A stretch of DNA of 64,000 nt from Erpetoichthys calabaricus (GCF_900747795.2 NC_041402.2:166535812-166599811); one strand, 5' to 3'; counted from the first letter of the stretch, positions 46,740 through 62,444 are shown. Notes: generated by a model from the letters alone, not told the origin. Made by a program: numbers and translations.

Positions 46740-48315
46740 GTAGGCCGATTGTGGTTACGGTAAACGCGAAAATGTGTTAAGCTCGTTAAAAGTAAAATTT
46801 TCTTCTCTAAGGTTCACAGCCTTTTTAAAGGGATTGTATCTTAAGATTTTGTAATATGTTAATAATGAAAAATGGGTTTGGCCATTATAATGCATATAGT
46901 GCGAATTATCTGAGAAACCGTTGCACCTTGATTGTAATAATTGTGGTAAACCAGATGATGTTTTCTTAAGCGTTGATGTTTTAGAGCATTGACTTAAAAT
47001 CGCTGTTTTTATTATACAGTTTTTAAATGTTTGTTTTTTTCCCATCAAGATCAAAGCATTAACGGTGGTAACTCGACAAAGTTCTTTATTGTCAAACGTA
47101 TTTTGTGGGATGATGTCCCGGTCCGACTCCCCCCGTGGAATTTCCGTAACGATCTAGTTCGAAAGAAGCACCTTGGAAGTTTCTAGAAGTAGGCGGTTAC
47201 GCAACCCGGAAATCGTTAATTTCAGCTAATGCCTGGGTTGATTCAAGTGACGAGGTAACAAGTAGCAATAAATCGTGTGTAACGTAATGTATAGATTTTA
47301 TGCGTGTGTATAATAATCGTTCATGTATTTTTTGACAATACAGTTAAAGGGGGGGGGGGGGTAATTGGAGCCCCCCCACCCCGCCTGCAACTGTAAACTA
47401 GCCAGGAGTTAAGAGTTGATGAGAGCATTCAAGTCTCCCAATAGACGGGCGCCCTGTCCATGGTTTGTTTCAAGCCAGCGCCGGGTCTCTCGTGACCATG
47501 AACTTGGTATTTTCCACGAAAGAATGGATGGGCATGTGTCCCTCTCCCCAAATTAAATGAACAAGTAATTTTAAAGCAAAATATAAAGGTGGAAAGGCAT
47601 ATTATTCTTTACTAACGATTCCAGTCTTGGTGCATTCCACGTGTAGATCCGCATCATCGACGCAAGGATGAGTAGGAGGCTAGAGTTTGCCACTTTCCAG
47701 TGTGTTTTTTGCCCATTTGTGCAGACTTGAGTTTAAGCCTAAGTGATCGCGCACATTTAACTACCGAAACTTCAGTTTTGCATGACTGTTCTGTCTAATG
47801 TGAAGACTCCGGATGTCTTGGTAGATTACAAAAATGTTTTCGGGCTGTTTTAATGATTAATTGAAATAATTTCAAGAGACTATGGAGTTTGGACCGTTGG
47901 CTGAACGTGGCTATTTCTAAGCATTTAACCCTTTAGAATAGAACTAATATATATTATAATACGGCTTTTGCCCCAATCTATGTTGTATCACATAAATGTG
48001 ACATTTTAAAAGCTGGATTTGGGACAGTATTTTAAGTTTTTTTTTTTTTTTTTATTAACTTGAGAGCCAACAGAATTTCGGATTGTTTGAATAGATTAAA
48101 TTACTGTACGACATTATCTACAGCTCTAGCACCACCCAGTGGTGCATTGAATAGAATCTTGCAAAGCAAACCATGGACGAATTTCTTCTGTGTATACTTG
48201 TTACTAAATATTTCTATAATTGCATTTAATGTCAGTTGAAGGTGTGTGGTTTTTTTTTTGTTTTTTTTTTTTTTTTTTAAATATAAATTTTTATTTTTAT
48301 GGTTCACTTTTACAG
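46740..48315 (+). other. hspa8: HSPA8 intron 1
   Basis: Contains a second heat-shock element (47176-47188), a 13-base G run at 47349-47361 and a SINE scrap near 47445-47500 (GGGCGCCCTGTCCATGGTTT). The last 70 bases are T-rich before the acceptor. No open frame of interest. Confidence 0.6.
47176..47188 (+). promoter_or_regulatory. hspa8: Intronic heat-shock element
   Basis: GAAGTTTCTAGAA: three perfect alternating GAA/TTC units with five-base spacing, about 500 bases downstream of the predicted start. A further GAA at 47161 is close to phase. It matches the HSF1 consensus as well as the promoter site does; activity is inferred. Confidence 0.65.
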
Positions 48316-48321
48316 GTAAAC

Positions 48322-53263
<4,942 letters not shown>

Positions 53264-53540
53264 CTCATTCCACTTTTACACCCTGACTACCTCTTGCATT
53301 TCAAGTTGAGATTCTGTACAGACATTCTGAAATAGCTTCATTTTGATCTTTGCAGCAGGAAAGCATTCTACTGAAAACTGGAGGAAGATCCATTTTGGTT
53401 ATTTTAAAGAATGTTTCATGTAATGTTAACTGCACTTTCTGATGTGTTTAAGAAACATTTAACAGTTAATGACTTAATGGCACTTGTATGTTCTTCCTGT
53501 TACAATGCCTTTATAATAAAAGCATATTGACTAAATGCTT
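53264..53540 (+). other. hspa8: HSPA8 3' UTR and poly(A) signal
   Basis: About 270 bases after TAA (53261-53263), ending with AATAAA at 53515-53520 and a likely cleavage site near 53535. This short 3' UTR is normal for HSPA8. Confidence 0.8.
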
Positions 53541-55833
53541 TTGCTTGTATAATTGTTGACCTAGGTTATTTTGCAAATGTCGTCTTAGTAGGAGGTGGGG
53601 TGCCCCCCCCCCCCCCCCATAAAAAAAATGCAGAAATTCTAAAAGTACAATGCACTAGGATCCCTGTTAATTGGGTTATAAAAAAGAAATTAAACCTGAA
53701 CCCAAAAGGGTATAGTTATACAGATTTTCTCCCAGTGGACAAGTATTAGCTATTAACATACATTTTAGACCAAATTCTAGTATTTATAGTGTGTAGGTGG
53801 TCCTGAAAGAGTGAACATTTGTAATTGCGAAAGCTTGTCTTACCACCTACATTAATGAGAACGATGCTGTAGATTGAATCCAGCAGTTACAATGTGCAAG
53901 GTGGCAGATACTAGGGATTAGTAAAGATTCAATTGCTTGTTTTTAGGAAATAGTCTATGAATGTTGGGTGCCAAGAAACGTGAATGCTGATGGTCAAGTC
54001 AGTATTGCACTGTTTTGCTGTGTGCAGTGCAATTAAAATGGCGCCAGCTACACAATTGCATGTTTTTAATTTATCTGAAGGTTCACCTGTGGGATATTCT
54101 ATGCCAGTAACACTTAAGTATGCTACAGAAAAGTGGTTTACACAACGGCAACTGCATTTTAAGTAGCTCAAATGCTGTGAACAATGAGTGGTATTCCTTG
54201 GTGGTTCTGTTGGCGGGTGGGGGGAAGGAAATTAACCGTATCTGGTGTACTTGATCCATCAGTTAGAATTCCATTTTACTAGTAGGAAAAAGTTCAGAAC
54301 ATTACTGTCTCCTTTTTGGTTTTTATGTTTAGTCTGGTAAATGACACTCTCTTGGGCTGTTAACCAGAATATTTACAAGTTCTGAAAGGATCCTACAAGA
54401 GAATTGAATTCCTCCCCACACCATTTCAAATATTTATAATACTCTACTGTGGCTGTCCTGGCTGTCTGTCCAGGATTTTAAATCCCCTGTAGCTCTCAAA
54501 CTGTTGGTGTACAAAATTTCAGTCTATTATGCATTTCCCGGGGTGATTGACCTCCAAGGATATTATTTTATAGAATCCACTCTCTGCAGGGCGGTGCATG
54601 TGTACAGGCACAGTTCTCATCCCTACCATCTTTGCTGTCACTTAACCCTACCTCTTCAGTCTGCCTCAAGAATGATTTAAGGTATGAAGACTTAAGTGCC
54701 AGCTTAAGTGAAGAAATTAAAGAAAGTCATACTAAGTAATTGAAAAGCATGCTGACTTAAAAGTGAAAAGATGCCAACAGAAGAAGCGGGCTGCTAGGGT
54801 GGAGAAGAGGGCTGCTCAGGAAGCAGCAAGCGCATCAACCTCTGAGGAAACGAGTATTCCTCGTTTTCATACCCTGTACTTTAACATTCGAGTCCAGTGT
54901 ATTCAGTGTGCCGTTACTGGTATATAATATCCATTACCCACTGACTTGAAAGAAGTTAGGATTCTGGTTGTGCAAGATAAGTCTGTGTGCCAATAGTGAA
55001 GTAAAGGCAATTAGTTTGTCCTTCTCCACTTTAAGTGCATCTGAGAGTACACCAAACATGGCTGCTAATGGATTAGGAGTGATTTGACACCAAGGTTGTC
55101 AGATTTTGGTTGGCATTTAAAGATTTTTGGTGCATGCCCCAAAGCACATGGTCTAATGAGGCTCTGGCTCCGTTTGCAAAGTTTTTGGATTTGATCTTGC
55201 TGTGGAAACATTTTGGACAATTTTTAAATGAGATGTGCTCAATAGATTTCAAGTGGAATAATTTGTATGCTTTGCAGATATGGCGCTAAAATGAATTGTG
55301 TACATGGCTGCTTTCCACTCAATGTTTAATGTTTTGTAAAAATCATTTACAAACATACATTTGTAAATGTTCAAATTTTTAACTTCTAATTCATCAGAGA
55401 ACCCCCTAACAAAAGCGATGTCAAGTTTGGCTGAAGCTGTGCATTACTTGGTGTATAATGGCACCCATTAGTCTTTGACACCAGTTTTAAAGAGACCATT
55501 TACTAACATGGATTTTGCTAACTACTGTGTTTCTGTTTGAAAAAGCCAATGATTCTGAGAATTCCTGACCGACACTTACAAGGGTTATGTTTTTAAGGAG
55601 ATCAACTTGATGGGCTTAATCATATATGGCTCATGACCCAGATTGGGTTGTGGACATGTTAGTAAATATTGCCATATGTTTGTGTAGTAAAATTAGCCCA
55701 AGTTCTTTCAAGCTTGCAAGGTGTGTTGAGTGCTACACTGACTATATAAAATGCCTTTTTATTTTTGTAGTATGCAAAACAATGGTATTGACACATCACA
55801 GGGAACTTTGTTTCTATGGCACACAAATATATA
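53541..55833. other. Intergenic downstream of HSPA8
   Basis: A 16-base C run lies at 53603-53618. The stretch 54660-54960 reads on the + strand as KRCQQKKRAARVEKRAAQ followed by EAASASTSEE and a short continuation; it looks like decayed coding sequence of some dispersed element that I cannot name. No other gene or RNA recognised. Confidence 0.45.
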
Positions 55834-56664
55834 CACAACTGGTCAAAATGGTTTTAGAACACCTTCAGTTTTAATAAAAAAATCAGTTGAAATGCAATGA
55901 ATGACCTAAAATGGTGAAAAGTTAAGCAGTAAACTGCCAGGGGTGTCAATTTAAAGTTTAGGTTAGCAAACACTGAAAATAATAAATACCAGAATTTTAC
56001 AAATAGGCCTGCTTCAGGGACCAACTAATAAAGGTTACAACCTACATATGTTATGCAGAAATTAAAGTAAATAAAGCCTTGCAAGTTGAAGCAAACAATT
56101 TGCACAGGTGTCCCAACTTTTGTTGATTTCTTAAAAACCCTTTGTCTTAAAGCATGATTGGAACAGACTGTGCTAATACACCCTCAGAAGTACTACTTGG
56201 ACAATATTCCTGTGATAATGGCAAGAAAATTACAATTAACAAATGAAGTAAGACAGAGCATTATTACCCTTCGAATTGTAGGCCTTTCATTTAGAGAAAT
56301 TGCAAAAAAAAATCAAAGTGTCAATAAGTGTGGTGTCCTACAATCCAAAGGGAATTGGAAACTGGAAGAAATTCTGATAGGAAGTGATCTAGCAGATTCA
56401 AAGCCACCCAACCCAGAAGCCAAGTTTCTGATGGTCACCAGCTTCCGTTATAGGCGCCTCACAATACAACAGCTTCAAGCACAACATAACATTTGCTGAA
56501 AAATGCACATCTTAGTTTCTACTGTGAAGAGGAGACTTTGTGCTGCAGGTTTGACAGGGTGAGGGGCAGTAAGAAAGTTGTTCCTTAAATGACAAAAAAG
56601 GGCCTTGAAATAACGACTGTGGATTACTGCAGACTGGATGAAGTCTCTTCTTCATAGAAGAAAT
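55834..56664 (+). mobile_element. Tc1-family relic, 3'-truncated
   Basis: The left end CACAACTGGTCAAAATGG after TA (55832-55833) is a Tc1 terminus. The transposase start at 56218 reads MARKLQLTNEVRQSIITLR then VGLSFREIAKK, followed by decayed linker and HTH remnants (STVKRRLCAAGLTG near 56520). Several frame changes. It stops near 56664, where the next LINE begins; the DDE core and right end are missing. Older than the two Tc1 copies at 38-44 kb. Confidence 0.8.
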
Positions 56665-57044
56665 TGATACTTGCTTTTTTTGACCACATCCTCCTTTCCT
56701 TGTTCCTTCAGCTCTTCCAAGCACTTTATCAATTGCCATTCTACAGACATTTACAAAGACTGCAAGTTTCCTCATTTTGATATTGGTCTCTACTGTTATT
56801 CTGTTGTTCAACTCCTTTGTAATCTCTACTGCTAACCATGTCCATCCAAGTTATTCCCACTCTTTTTCTATGGTACTTCATTTCAAACATATTCAACTTA
56901 ACTACAGTGTGTTACTTTCTTCATAGTCCAAGACTTGGATGCATATAACAACAAAGACATCACATGGTTGAGCTCATGAAGACAGTATTTGCTATTCCAA
57001 TTCTCTGTTGGATTTCCTTTCTTTAATTGTTACAGTATCTAAAG
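56665..57044 (-). mobile_element. LINE A, C-terminal piece (outer element of the nest)
   Basis: On the - strand it reads EIQQRIGIANTVF, then LLYASKSWTMKK-like, then ITVETNIKMRKLAVF and VCRMAIDKVLGRAEGTRKGG. This is the order of the region after the reverse-transcriptase thumb in many non-LTR LINEs (EIRRRI.IA, ETWTMKK, IKKRKL.FGHVCR, GR..GTRRRGRP). The reading picks up where the piece at 60123-61720 stops. Several frame changes. Confidence 0.65.
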
Positions 57045-57559
57045 CACCACACAAGAGGAACGTATAAGAATGGAGAAGGGCTTTGGAAGGGAGATGATTG
57101 AAGAGAAATAGGGAGAACACAGAATATACTGTATGAGGTTTAATGATTATCAGGATTCAGAAATTTGCCCTAAGGGAGAGCTGTTGAAAAGAGTGGATAC
57201 ATTTAAATATCTAGGATCAGTGATAGCCCAAGATGGAAAATAGATGTAGAGATAACTCAGAGTACCGTGCAGATGAAGAATTGGAAGAAGGTATCAGAAG
57301 TGTTGTGCGATTGAAGAATTAAGGCAAAGGTTAAAGGTAAGGTTCTTAAGACAGTATTATCAGCAAAGACATATGAAACTAAAACATGGGCAATAAAGTG
57401 AGTGCAGGAGAAGTTGTTAGATGTGGCAGAAATTAATAAATTGAGATAGATATGTGGAGTTACAAAAAAGGACAATAACAATGAGACAATCGGAGGTACA
57501 ACAAAAGTGGGAGAGATATCTAAGAAAGTAAAGGAATGTAGGTTGATGTGGTATGGACA
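57045..57559 (+). mobile_element. LINE B, left piece (inserted into LINE A)
   Basis: The + frames read ELLKRVDTFKYLGSVIAQDGK, then GWKNWKKVSGVLCDRRIK-like and ETWAIKK-like remnants, GVTKKDNNNETIGGTTKVGEI and SKKVKECRLMWYGH. This is the C-terminal end of a LINE polyprotein of a different subfamily from LINE A. It stops within WYGH at 57559 and resumes at 59933. A 5'-truncated insertion. Confidence 0.75.
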
Positions 57560-57952
57560 TCCATATTACTAACCGAGAATGGTAAACCGGATGGCATGGA
57601 CGCAGGTACACGGCGATGGGACCATGAGGCGTACTGCGCAGGCGCGTACAGCTCAACTAGCGGAAATAGCAAATAAAACAACCGCCATATTGTGAGTGGC
57701 ACTACTGCAGAGTGAAGTTAGGAATAATGTGCTGCTTGGGATTGTACAAACCGCTGAACGCTTTACACCAAATGCAAACACAATACAGCTCAACGATACA
57801 CACACGAGCCCACCTGGATAAGATCAATGAACGCAGGCGCCTACAACGCGCGTCAGAAACTGCGGAAGCAAAGCAGGCACGGGTTAAGACACTACGGGGT
57901 CCGCAAAGGTCCATAAAGATTGTACGGAATATATAAGAGCACACCGATCAAA

Positions 57953-58297
57953 AAAAAATCAATCGTGTAAAAGCACATAGTACACACAAATCATGTGCTC
58001 TCAGCGCATAGAAAGCGTATAAGGACAATACGGAGAATAGAGACCCAAAGGCATTGGAGAGAAAAAAGGCAGATAAGAGATTATGAAAGCAGTGGAATTC
58101 GAAAGGCTCAAACAGAGACCCAAAGGCATTGGAGAGAAAAAAAGGCAGATAAGAGATTATGAAAGCAGTGGAATTCGAAAGGCTCAAACAAACGATGGCG
58201 CGATACACATGCAGACAAAGGTACAGAATATGAAAGCAGTAAAATTCGAAAGTATTGTAGCGTCCCACCCAGGTTGAGGGCTTTTTGGTTTTAAGTG
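57953..58297 (+). repeat. Helitron internal direct repeat, copy 1
   Basis: AAATCAATCGTGTAAAAGCAC to GGCTTTTTGGTTTTAAGTG, 345 bases. It recurs almost unchanged at 59067-59308 (242 bases). The extra 103 bases here come mainly from a 76-base tandem duplication at 58038-58190. Confidence 0.9.
58038..58190 (+). repeat. 76-base tandem duplication inside copy 1
   Basis: Two units starting AGAGACCCAAAGGCATTGG at 58038 and 58114, each ending GGCTCAAAC, identical but for one added A. Very recent. Confidence 0.92.
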
Positions 58298-58823
58298 ACT
58301 GTTAGGTCCGATTGAGGGAAGGCGGAGTACAGCACGGAGGACTGATAGTGGGGTACAGTATTGATTTCATGCGGTAATGGGGGGGGGGGGCCTCGGAGAG
58401 GGTGCTAGAAAGTTGTGTTTGGGGTTAGGAAGTCAGCGATTGTTCAGGTAAAACTTTTGTGACACTTTGTCATGTCAGTCACTACAGTATCAAAGAAAAG
58501 ATAGAAACGATTGCATTACCGCAAACAAAAGGTGATTAATCATCAGAACCAGGTGTAATTGAAAAAATACCAGGACAAATTGAGGTCTGAAAAAAATTCA
58601 ATGGACAAAATGTGGATTTACACAATAATGGACCATATGCCATGAGAATCTGTGGTCCCACAACAGTTAAAGGAATGACAAGTTAAATTTCAAAGAGTAC
58701 ACAATTCGGTCGGGTGTATATTGATGATCTCGGAGAAGCGATGCAAATTTTAACAGGCAAAAAGAAAGGTGATGTACTGTATATATTCCGTGAGTAACAT
58801 TACACACCAAAGGAGATCCTGAT

Positions 58824-59006
58824 ATGCCATTCATAGTAAAATGTTTACAGTTTACCATGAGAATAGCTTTTGCTATGACAATCAATAAATCACAGGGACT
58901 AACAGAAAAACTCGGATTATTTATTACAGAAACAGAAACAATATTCACTCACGGGCAGTTATACGTTGCGTTGTCACAATGTGTCTCCAAAAAATATTGT
59001 TTTTAA
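58824..59006 (+). pseudogene. Helitron helicase C-terminus
   Basis: Sixty residues: MPFIVKCLQFTMRIAFAMTI then NKSQGLTEKLGLF and GQLYVALSQCVSKK. AFAMTINKSQG and GQLYVALSR are the last two conserved motifs of the Pif1-type 5'-3' helicase of Helitrons. The frame is open here but the rest of the enzyme is absent upstream. The reading ends at the normal family position (KKN.VFNEAL-like remnant at 59000). Confidence 0.9.
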
Positions 59007-59066
59007 TGAAGCTTTAAAGTAAAAGTGAAAATAATGAAATTGAAACAATTAAAAAAAAAAAACATG

Positions 59067-59308
59067 TAAAAATCAATCGTGTAAAAGCACATAGTACACA
59101 CAAATCATGTGCTCTCAGCGCATAGAAAGCGTATAAGGACAATACGGACAATAAGGCAGATAAGAGATTATGAAAGCAGTGGAATTCGAAAGGCTCAAAC
59201 AAACGATGGCGCGATACACACGCAGACAAAGGTACAGAATATGAAAGCAGTAAAATTCGAAAGTATTGTAGCGTCCCACCCAGGTTGAGGGCTTTTTGGT
59301 TTTAAGTG
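59067..59308 (+). repeat. Helitron internal direct repeat, copy 2
   Basis: 242 bases matching copy 1 (57953-58297) at nearly every position, lacking the tandem-duplicated part. It places the 5' leader again after the helicase end, so two Helitron derivatives have been fused head to tail. Confidence 0.9.
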
Positions 59309-59751
59309 CGTCCACTATTAATGAACATTCATTAGGATTAATGAATATCATTTGCTGTCATTGTCATTCACTTAACTTCCCTGAAGAAACAACTGGCAAT
59401 ACAACTAATGAGTTTACACGTTGTTGTCAAAGGTGTCAGGTTAGACTGCCTCCTTTAGATGAATATTCTGAATATCTACGGATGTTTCTAACTAACAATG
59501 TACCCGAAAGTAAAAACATTATGGACTGCATTAGATCCTACAATGGTTCATTTGCTTTTGCATCTACCGGGGTAAATATCAGGCCACCAGCTGGCAATGG
59601 CCCATACTGCTTTCGCGTATGTGGACAAATATTACATCGGATTGGAACAGTGCACCCTGAGCCAAATCACGAACGCAAATATGCACAGATCTACGTGTTA
59701 GATCCAGATGACGCAATCTATCAACGATTTTACTACAAATGTTGTGTATAA
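59296..59751 (+). pseudogene. Helitron protein, N-terminal Rep-proximal part
   Basis: 151 residues with a CCHCHSLNFPEE Cys/His cluster and CCQRC, then IRSYNGSFAFASTGVNI, NGPYCFRVCGQILHRIGTVH and ERKYAQIYVLDPDDA. These are hallmarks of the Helitron 'helicase-like' N-terminal domain that precedes the Rep (HUH) nuclease. The frame is open and well kept, then stops at 59751 before any HUH motif. A partial gene by deletion, not by decay. Confidence 0.88.
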
Positions 59752-59932
59752 AGAAGTATTCCAATAGGTCCTTCTAATGTGCCATGCTATGGGTTCTTTA
59801 CTTCCTTTGTTCGTCATCTACACCTTTACACTCCAATATATCTCATACATTCATCAATGTATTTCGGGTTACCCAACCCCGGGGGTAGGCGAGCGAAGCG
59901 AGCAGGGGGCGGAGCCTCCTTGTATGATAAGG

Positions 59933-60122
59933 AGAGACAATGAATATGTGAGCAAAAAGAATAACATTAATGAAAGTACAGGGGAAGAGAAAGTGAGGGA
60001 GGCCAAAGATGATGTGGATGGATAAAGTAAAAGAAGATCTGAAGGCAAATAGCTTGACTGTAGAGCAGGTACAAGAAAATGTTGATCAAGCACGTTGACC
60101 CCACATAGAAGTGGGATAAGAG
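59933..60122 (+). mobile_element. LINE B, right piece and 3' end
   Basis: Continues the LINE B reading from 57559: MIRRDNEYVS, then EEKVREAKDDVDG with the next frame reading RPKMMWMDKVKEDLKANSLT and VEQVQENVDQAR. It ends near 60122 after GACCCCACATAGAAGTGGGATAAGAG, a typical LINE 3' end. The flanking sequences TACAGTATCTAAAG (57031-57044) and TACTGTTATCTAAAG (60124-60138) are a decayed target-site duplication. Confidence 0.75.
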
Positions 60123-61720
60123 ATACTGTTATCTAAAGATTTCATTTTTACCAGTGTATATGAAAGTGACTACACATGCAGGTTTTTCACCTTCTATTAA
60201 TGCCTATGCTGCTTTGTTGTTACGCATTACCATCACATTTATCTTATCCCTGTTGACGTACAGTCCAAAGTCTTTGCTAGCCTGATGGATTTCTGTCAAC
60301 TATATCTACAGGTCTTTCTCCTTTTCTGGCAAAAAGATTTTATATCACCCACAAATTGGAGAGCCTTAATGTTCCTTTCCTGTATCACCATGCCTCCATG
60401 GTCTTCTCTAGAATTATTATAAAAAGTAATAGGGAAATTAAATCTCATTGTCTACTGCCTATTGTTTCTCTGTTCCATCTGCTTACTCCTTTCATGGTCT
60501 TCACAGCAATCATGACATTTCTACAAACTTCTTGTTACCCCTATCAGTTTCTCTGGAGTTCCCATACTTGCAAGTGAAAGCTACAATCCTTCATGCCACA
60601 CTGAGTCAATTGCCTTCCTGAAGCAGTGTTAAAGGTTTTTTGACTTGCTTAACATTTCTTCAGCAGTTAACTGAAGCATTAACATCTATTGTATAGTGCT
60701 TGTATCCTTCCTGAATCCTACATTTTTTTTTCGCTCAAGTTATTTTTAAATGTGCTTCTCAATCTCTCCTGCTGGCAGTTAAAGCTATTTGTTTGGTAGT
60801 TTGAACAGTTTATCAGATCTTCTTTATTTGATAGTCCCACAAGGTTGTGGATTTGCACCAGCCTTTCTGCAAGTGGCTTGTTTCCCATATTTCACTAGAG
60901 ATCTTGCATATTTCCTCTACTATCTGAGGTCCCCCTGCCTTAAATAGTCCTTTTGGTATCTCAACAATTCCACTGCTTTTGTTATTTTTGAACTTGCTGA
61001 TTGCACTCTCTACTTCTGATTTCAATATTCCACCTTCAATGTTTGCTTCCTTTGGCTTGCCATCTCTTTTCTTCAGGTTTTCTAAGATATCAGTAGTAAC
61101 GTGTTTGTAGCTGCATACGGCCCTTTGATGTGATTGGCCCCTGAAAGAACTTACTCCACTTTGTCCTTAATGGCTCTCATGACTGGCTTGAATTCTCACT
61201 TCAGGTTCTTAATCATCCTGAATGCATCTTGTATCTTGCAACTTCCAATAGTTTTATCTATTGTATGACACTTATGATCAATCCACATTTGCTTGCCTGA
61301 TGCTGCACGTTCCTTAACAACTTTTGCTTTTCTTGGTTCAACTTCAATTCTCTCTTGACTGTTCATCTTTTTCCCACCAACTTTAATGCTTTGCTGTATA
61401 TCCAATGCTTTTGTCCTTTTTTCTAGACTTAAGAGTTTTACTAATTTTCAAGCTCTCTACAATACATTTTGTCACCTCATCTTTTTTTCTCTTGTACTGT
61501 AGTTTAATCCTATCATAAATCACCGCTCCTCTCCACCATTTGTTACTTGTTTTCTCTTGAGCTGCATCTTGTTGCATAGCACTAGCTGATGCAATTTTTG
61601 CATTTGGAAAGCTTCAGCATTGTGGTATAACCTTACTGAACTTCTTTTCAACAAGGATGAAGCTGACTGGCTATCTGGTGACTTACGCTTTCCTGTGGCC
61701 CGAAAACTCATTTAGAAAAA
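60123..61720 (-). mobile_element. LINE A, reverse-transcriptase piece
   Basis: On the - strand, from 61720: MSFRATGKRKSP and Lys-rich linker, then EVESAISKFKNNKSSGIVEI and PKGLFKAGG (finger region), HCFRKAIDSVWHEGL (motif A, FDFxKAFDSVWHEGL type), FVGDIKSFCQKREKDL (motif C, normally FADD), GLYVNRDKINVMV and HFIYTGKNEIF. The order is that of a non-LTR LINE reverse transcriptase. Many stops and frame changes; the catalytic ADD has decayed to VGD. The reading continues across the LINE B insertion to 57044. Confidence 0.75.
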
Positions 61721-62340
61721 TGCTTTGTTAATAGCGGAGGTCTTGTGAAAAACATTATTTAAAAAAAAAAAAAAATTAGGACAAGGTAAATAAAAATGCA
61801 TTGAATAATTATCTTTTAACCAGTTTATTACTTATCCGGTGCCATGAATCAAGTGCTATCTTGTGAGGGCGGATTCATATTCTAATAGCGGCAATGTAAG
61901 CTGTGCCAGTGGATGATCATTTGAAGCCTTAGACGAGTAGTCGGTATTACTAGACTTAGAGGACCAGGAGGACTAGGGTGTTGTACCGTGTTAGCCATTA
62001 TGAATGTAGAGAAAAGACAAGCAAAATGACACCTTTTACTGGCTAACTAAAAAGATTACAATATGCAAGCTTTCAAGCTTGCCTGAAGAAAGGACCAGGA
62101 GGGTTATGGCAGAGCACAAATCCTTTGGTCCCCCTGGAGCATGCGCACTGGACTTTCCATAAACGGTGCCGACTCAGTATCACTAGAGTTCGACGAACGG
62201 TTGAGAGAAGTGGTTGGGGAGCACTCTTTCAACACTAACATCGCAACGGAAACCTTTATAATTAATATTCATCTATTTCTTGGCATACCCGGCAGACACG
62301 TTACTTGATTGAGAAGACGTTGCTATTATATTTTTCCTTA
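61721..62340. other. Intergenic, with dispersed-repeat fragment at 61985-62095
   Basis: 61985-62095 (ACCGTGTTAGCCATTATG, AGACAAGCAAAATGACACC, TGCAAGCTTTCAAGCTTGCC) is the same dispersed repeat as 16150-16265, ending with a decayed CTGAAGAAAGG. From about 62110 the DNA becomes richer in CpG (CATGCGCACTGG, TTCGACGAACGG), leading into the candidate exon. Confidence 0.55.
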
Positions 62341-62345
62341 CCAAC

Positions 62346-62444
62346 ATGGCGTCAATTTTGTACCGACACGCACCAGGCTGTTGTTTCCATGGCAGCGACA
62401 CTGTTTATTGAAACGCAAGGAAGAGGGACTGTTCCAGGAAATTG
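62346..62444 (+). other. Candidate first exon of an unidentified gene
   Basis: A CpG-containing stretch with ACCAACATGGCG at 62346 and a second ATG at 62389 (CCATGGCAGC). It ends in the strong donor ATTG/GTGAGT at 62444/62445. From the second ATG the frame is open through the donor (MAATLFIETQGRGTVPGNW); from the first it stops within 22 codons. 62383-62396 GTTTCCATGGCAGC matches 12 of 14 positions of the RFX X-box GTTRCCATGGYAAC. No further exon was found in the window. Could be a promoter plus 5' UTR exon, or chance. Confidence 0.35.

Larger units (their letters stand above)
57560..59932 (+). mobile_element. Helitron, rearranged, inserted in LINE B
   Basis: The 5' end TCCATATTACTAACCGAG follows A at 57559. 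The 3' end has the GC-rich hairpin GCGAGCGAAGCGAGCAGGGG and stops with CCTCCTTG before T at 59933 (family ends are usually CTRR). There is no target duplication, and the flanks join exactly in frame to the LINE reading WYGHMIRRDNEYV, so the borders are secure. Inside, the order is abnormal: 5' leader, helicase C-terminus (58824-59006), a second copy of the leader, then the N-terminal protein piece (59296-59751). Most of Rep and helicase is missing. Confidence 0.88.

Noticed and set aside
56665-61720. Twin-priming inversion of one LINE
   Set aside because: In twin priming the inverted 5' part lies upstream of the forward 3' part. Here the opposite-strand reading flanks LINE B on both sides and rejoins in frame, so an insertion into a separate LINE fits better.
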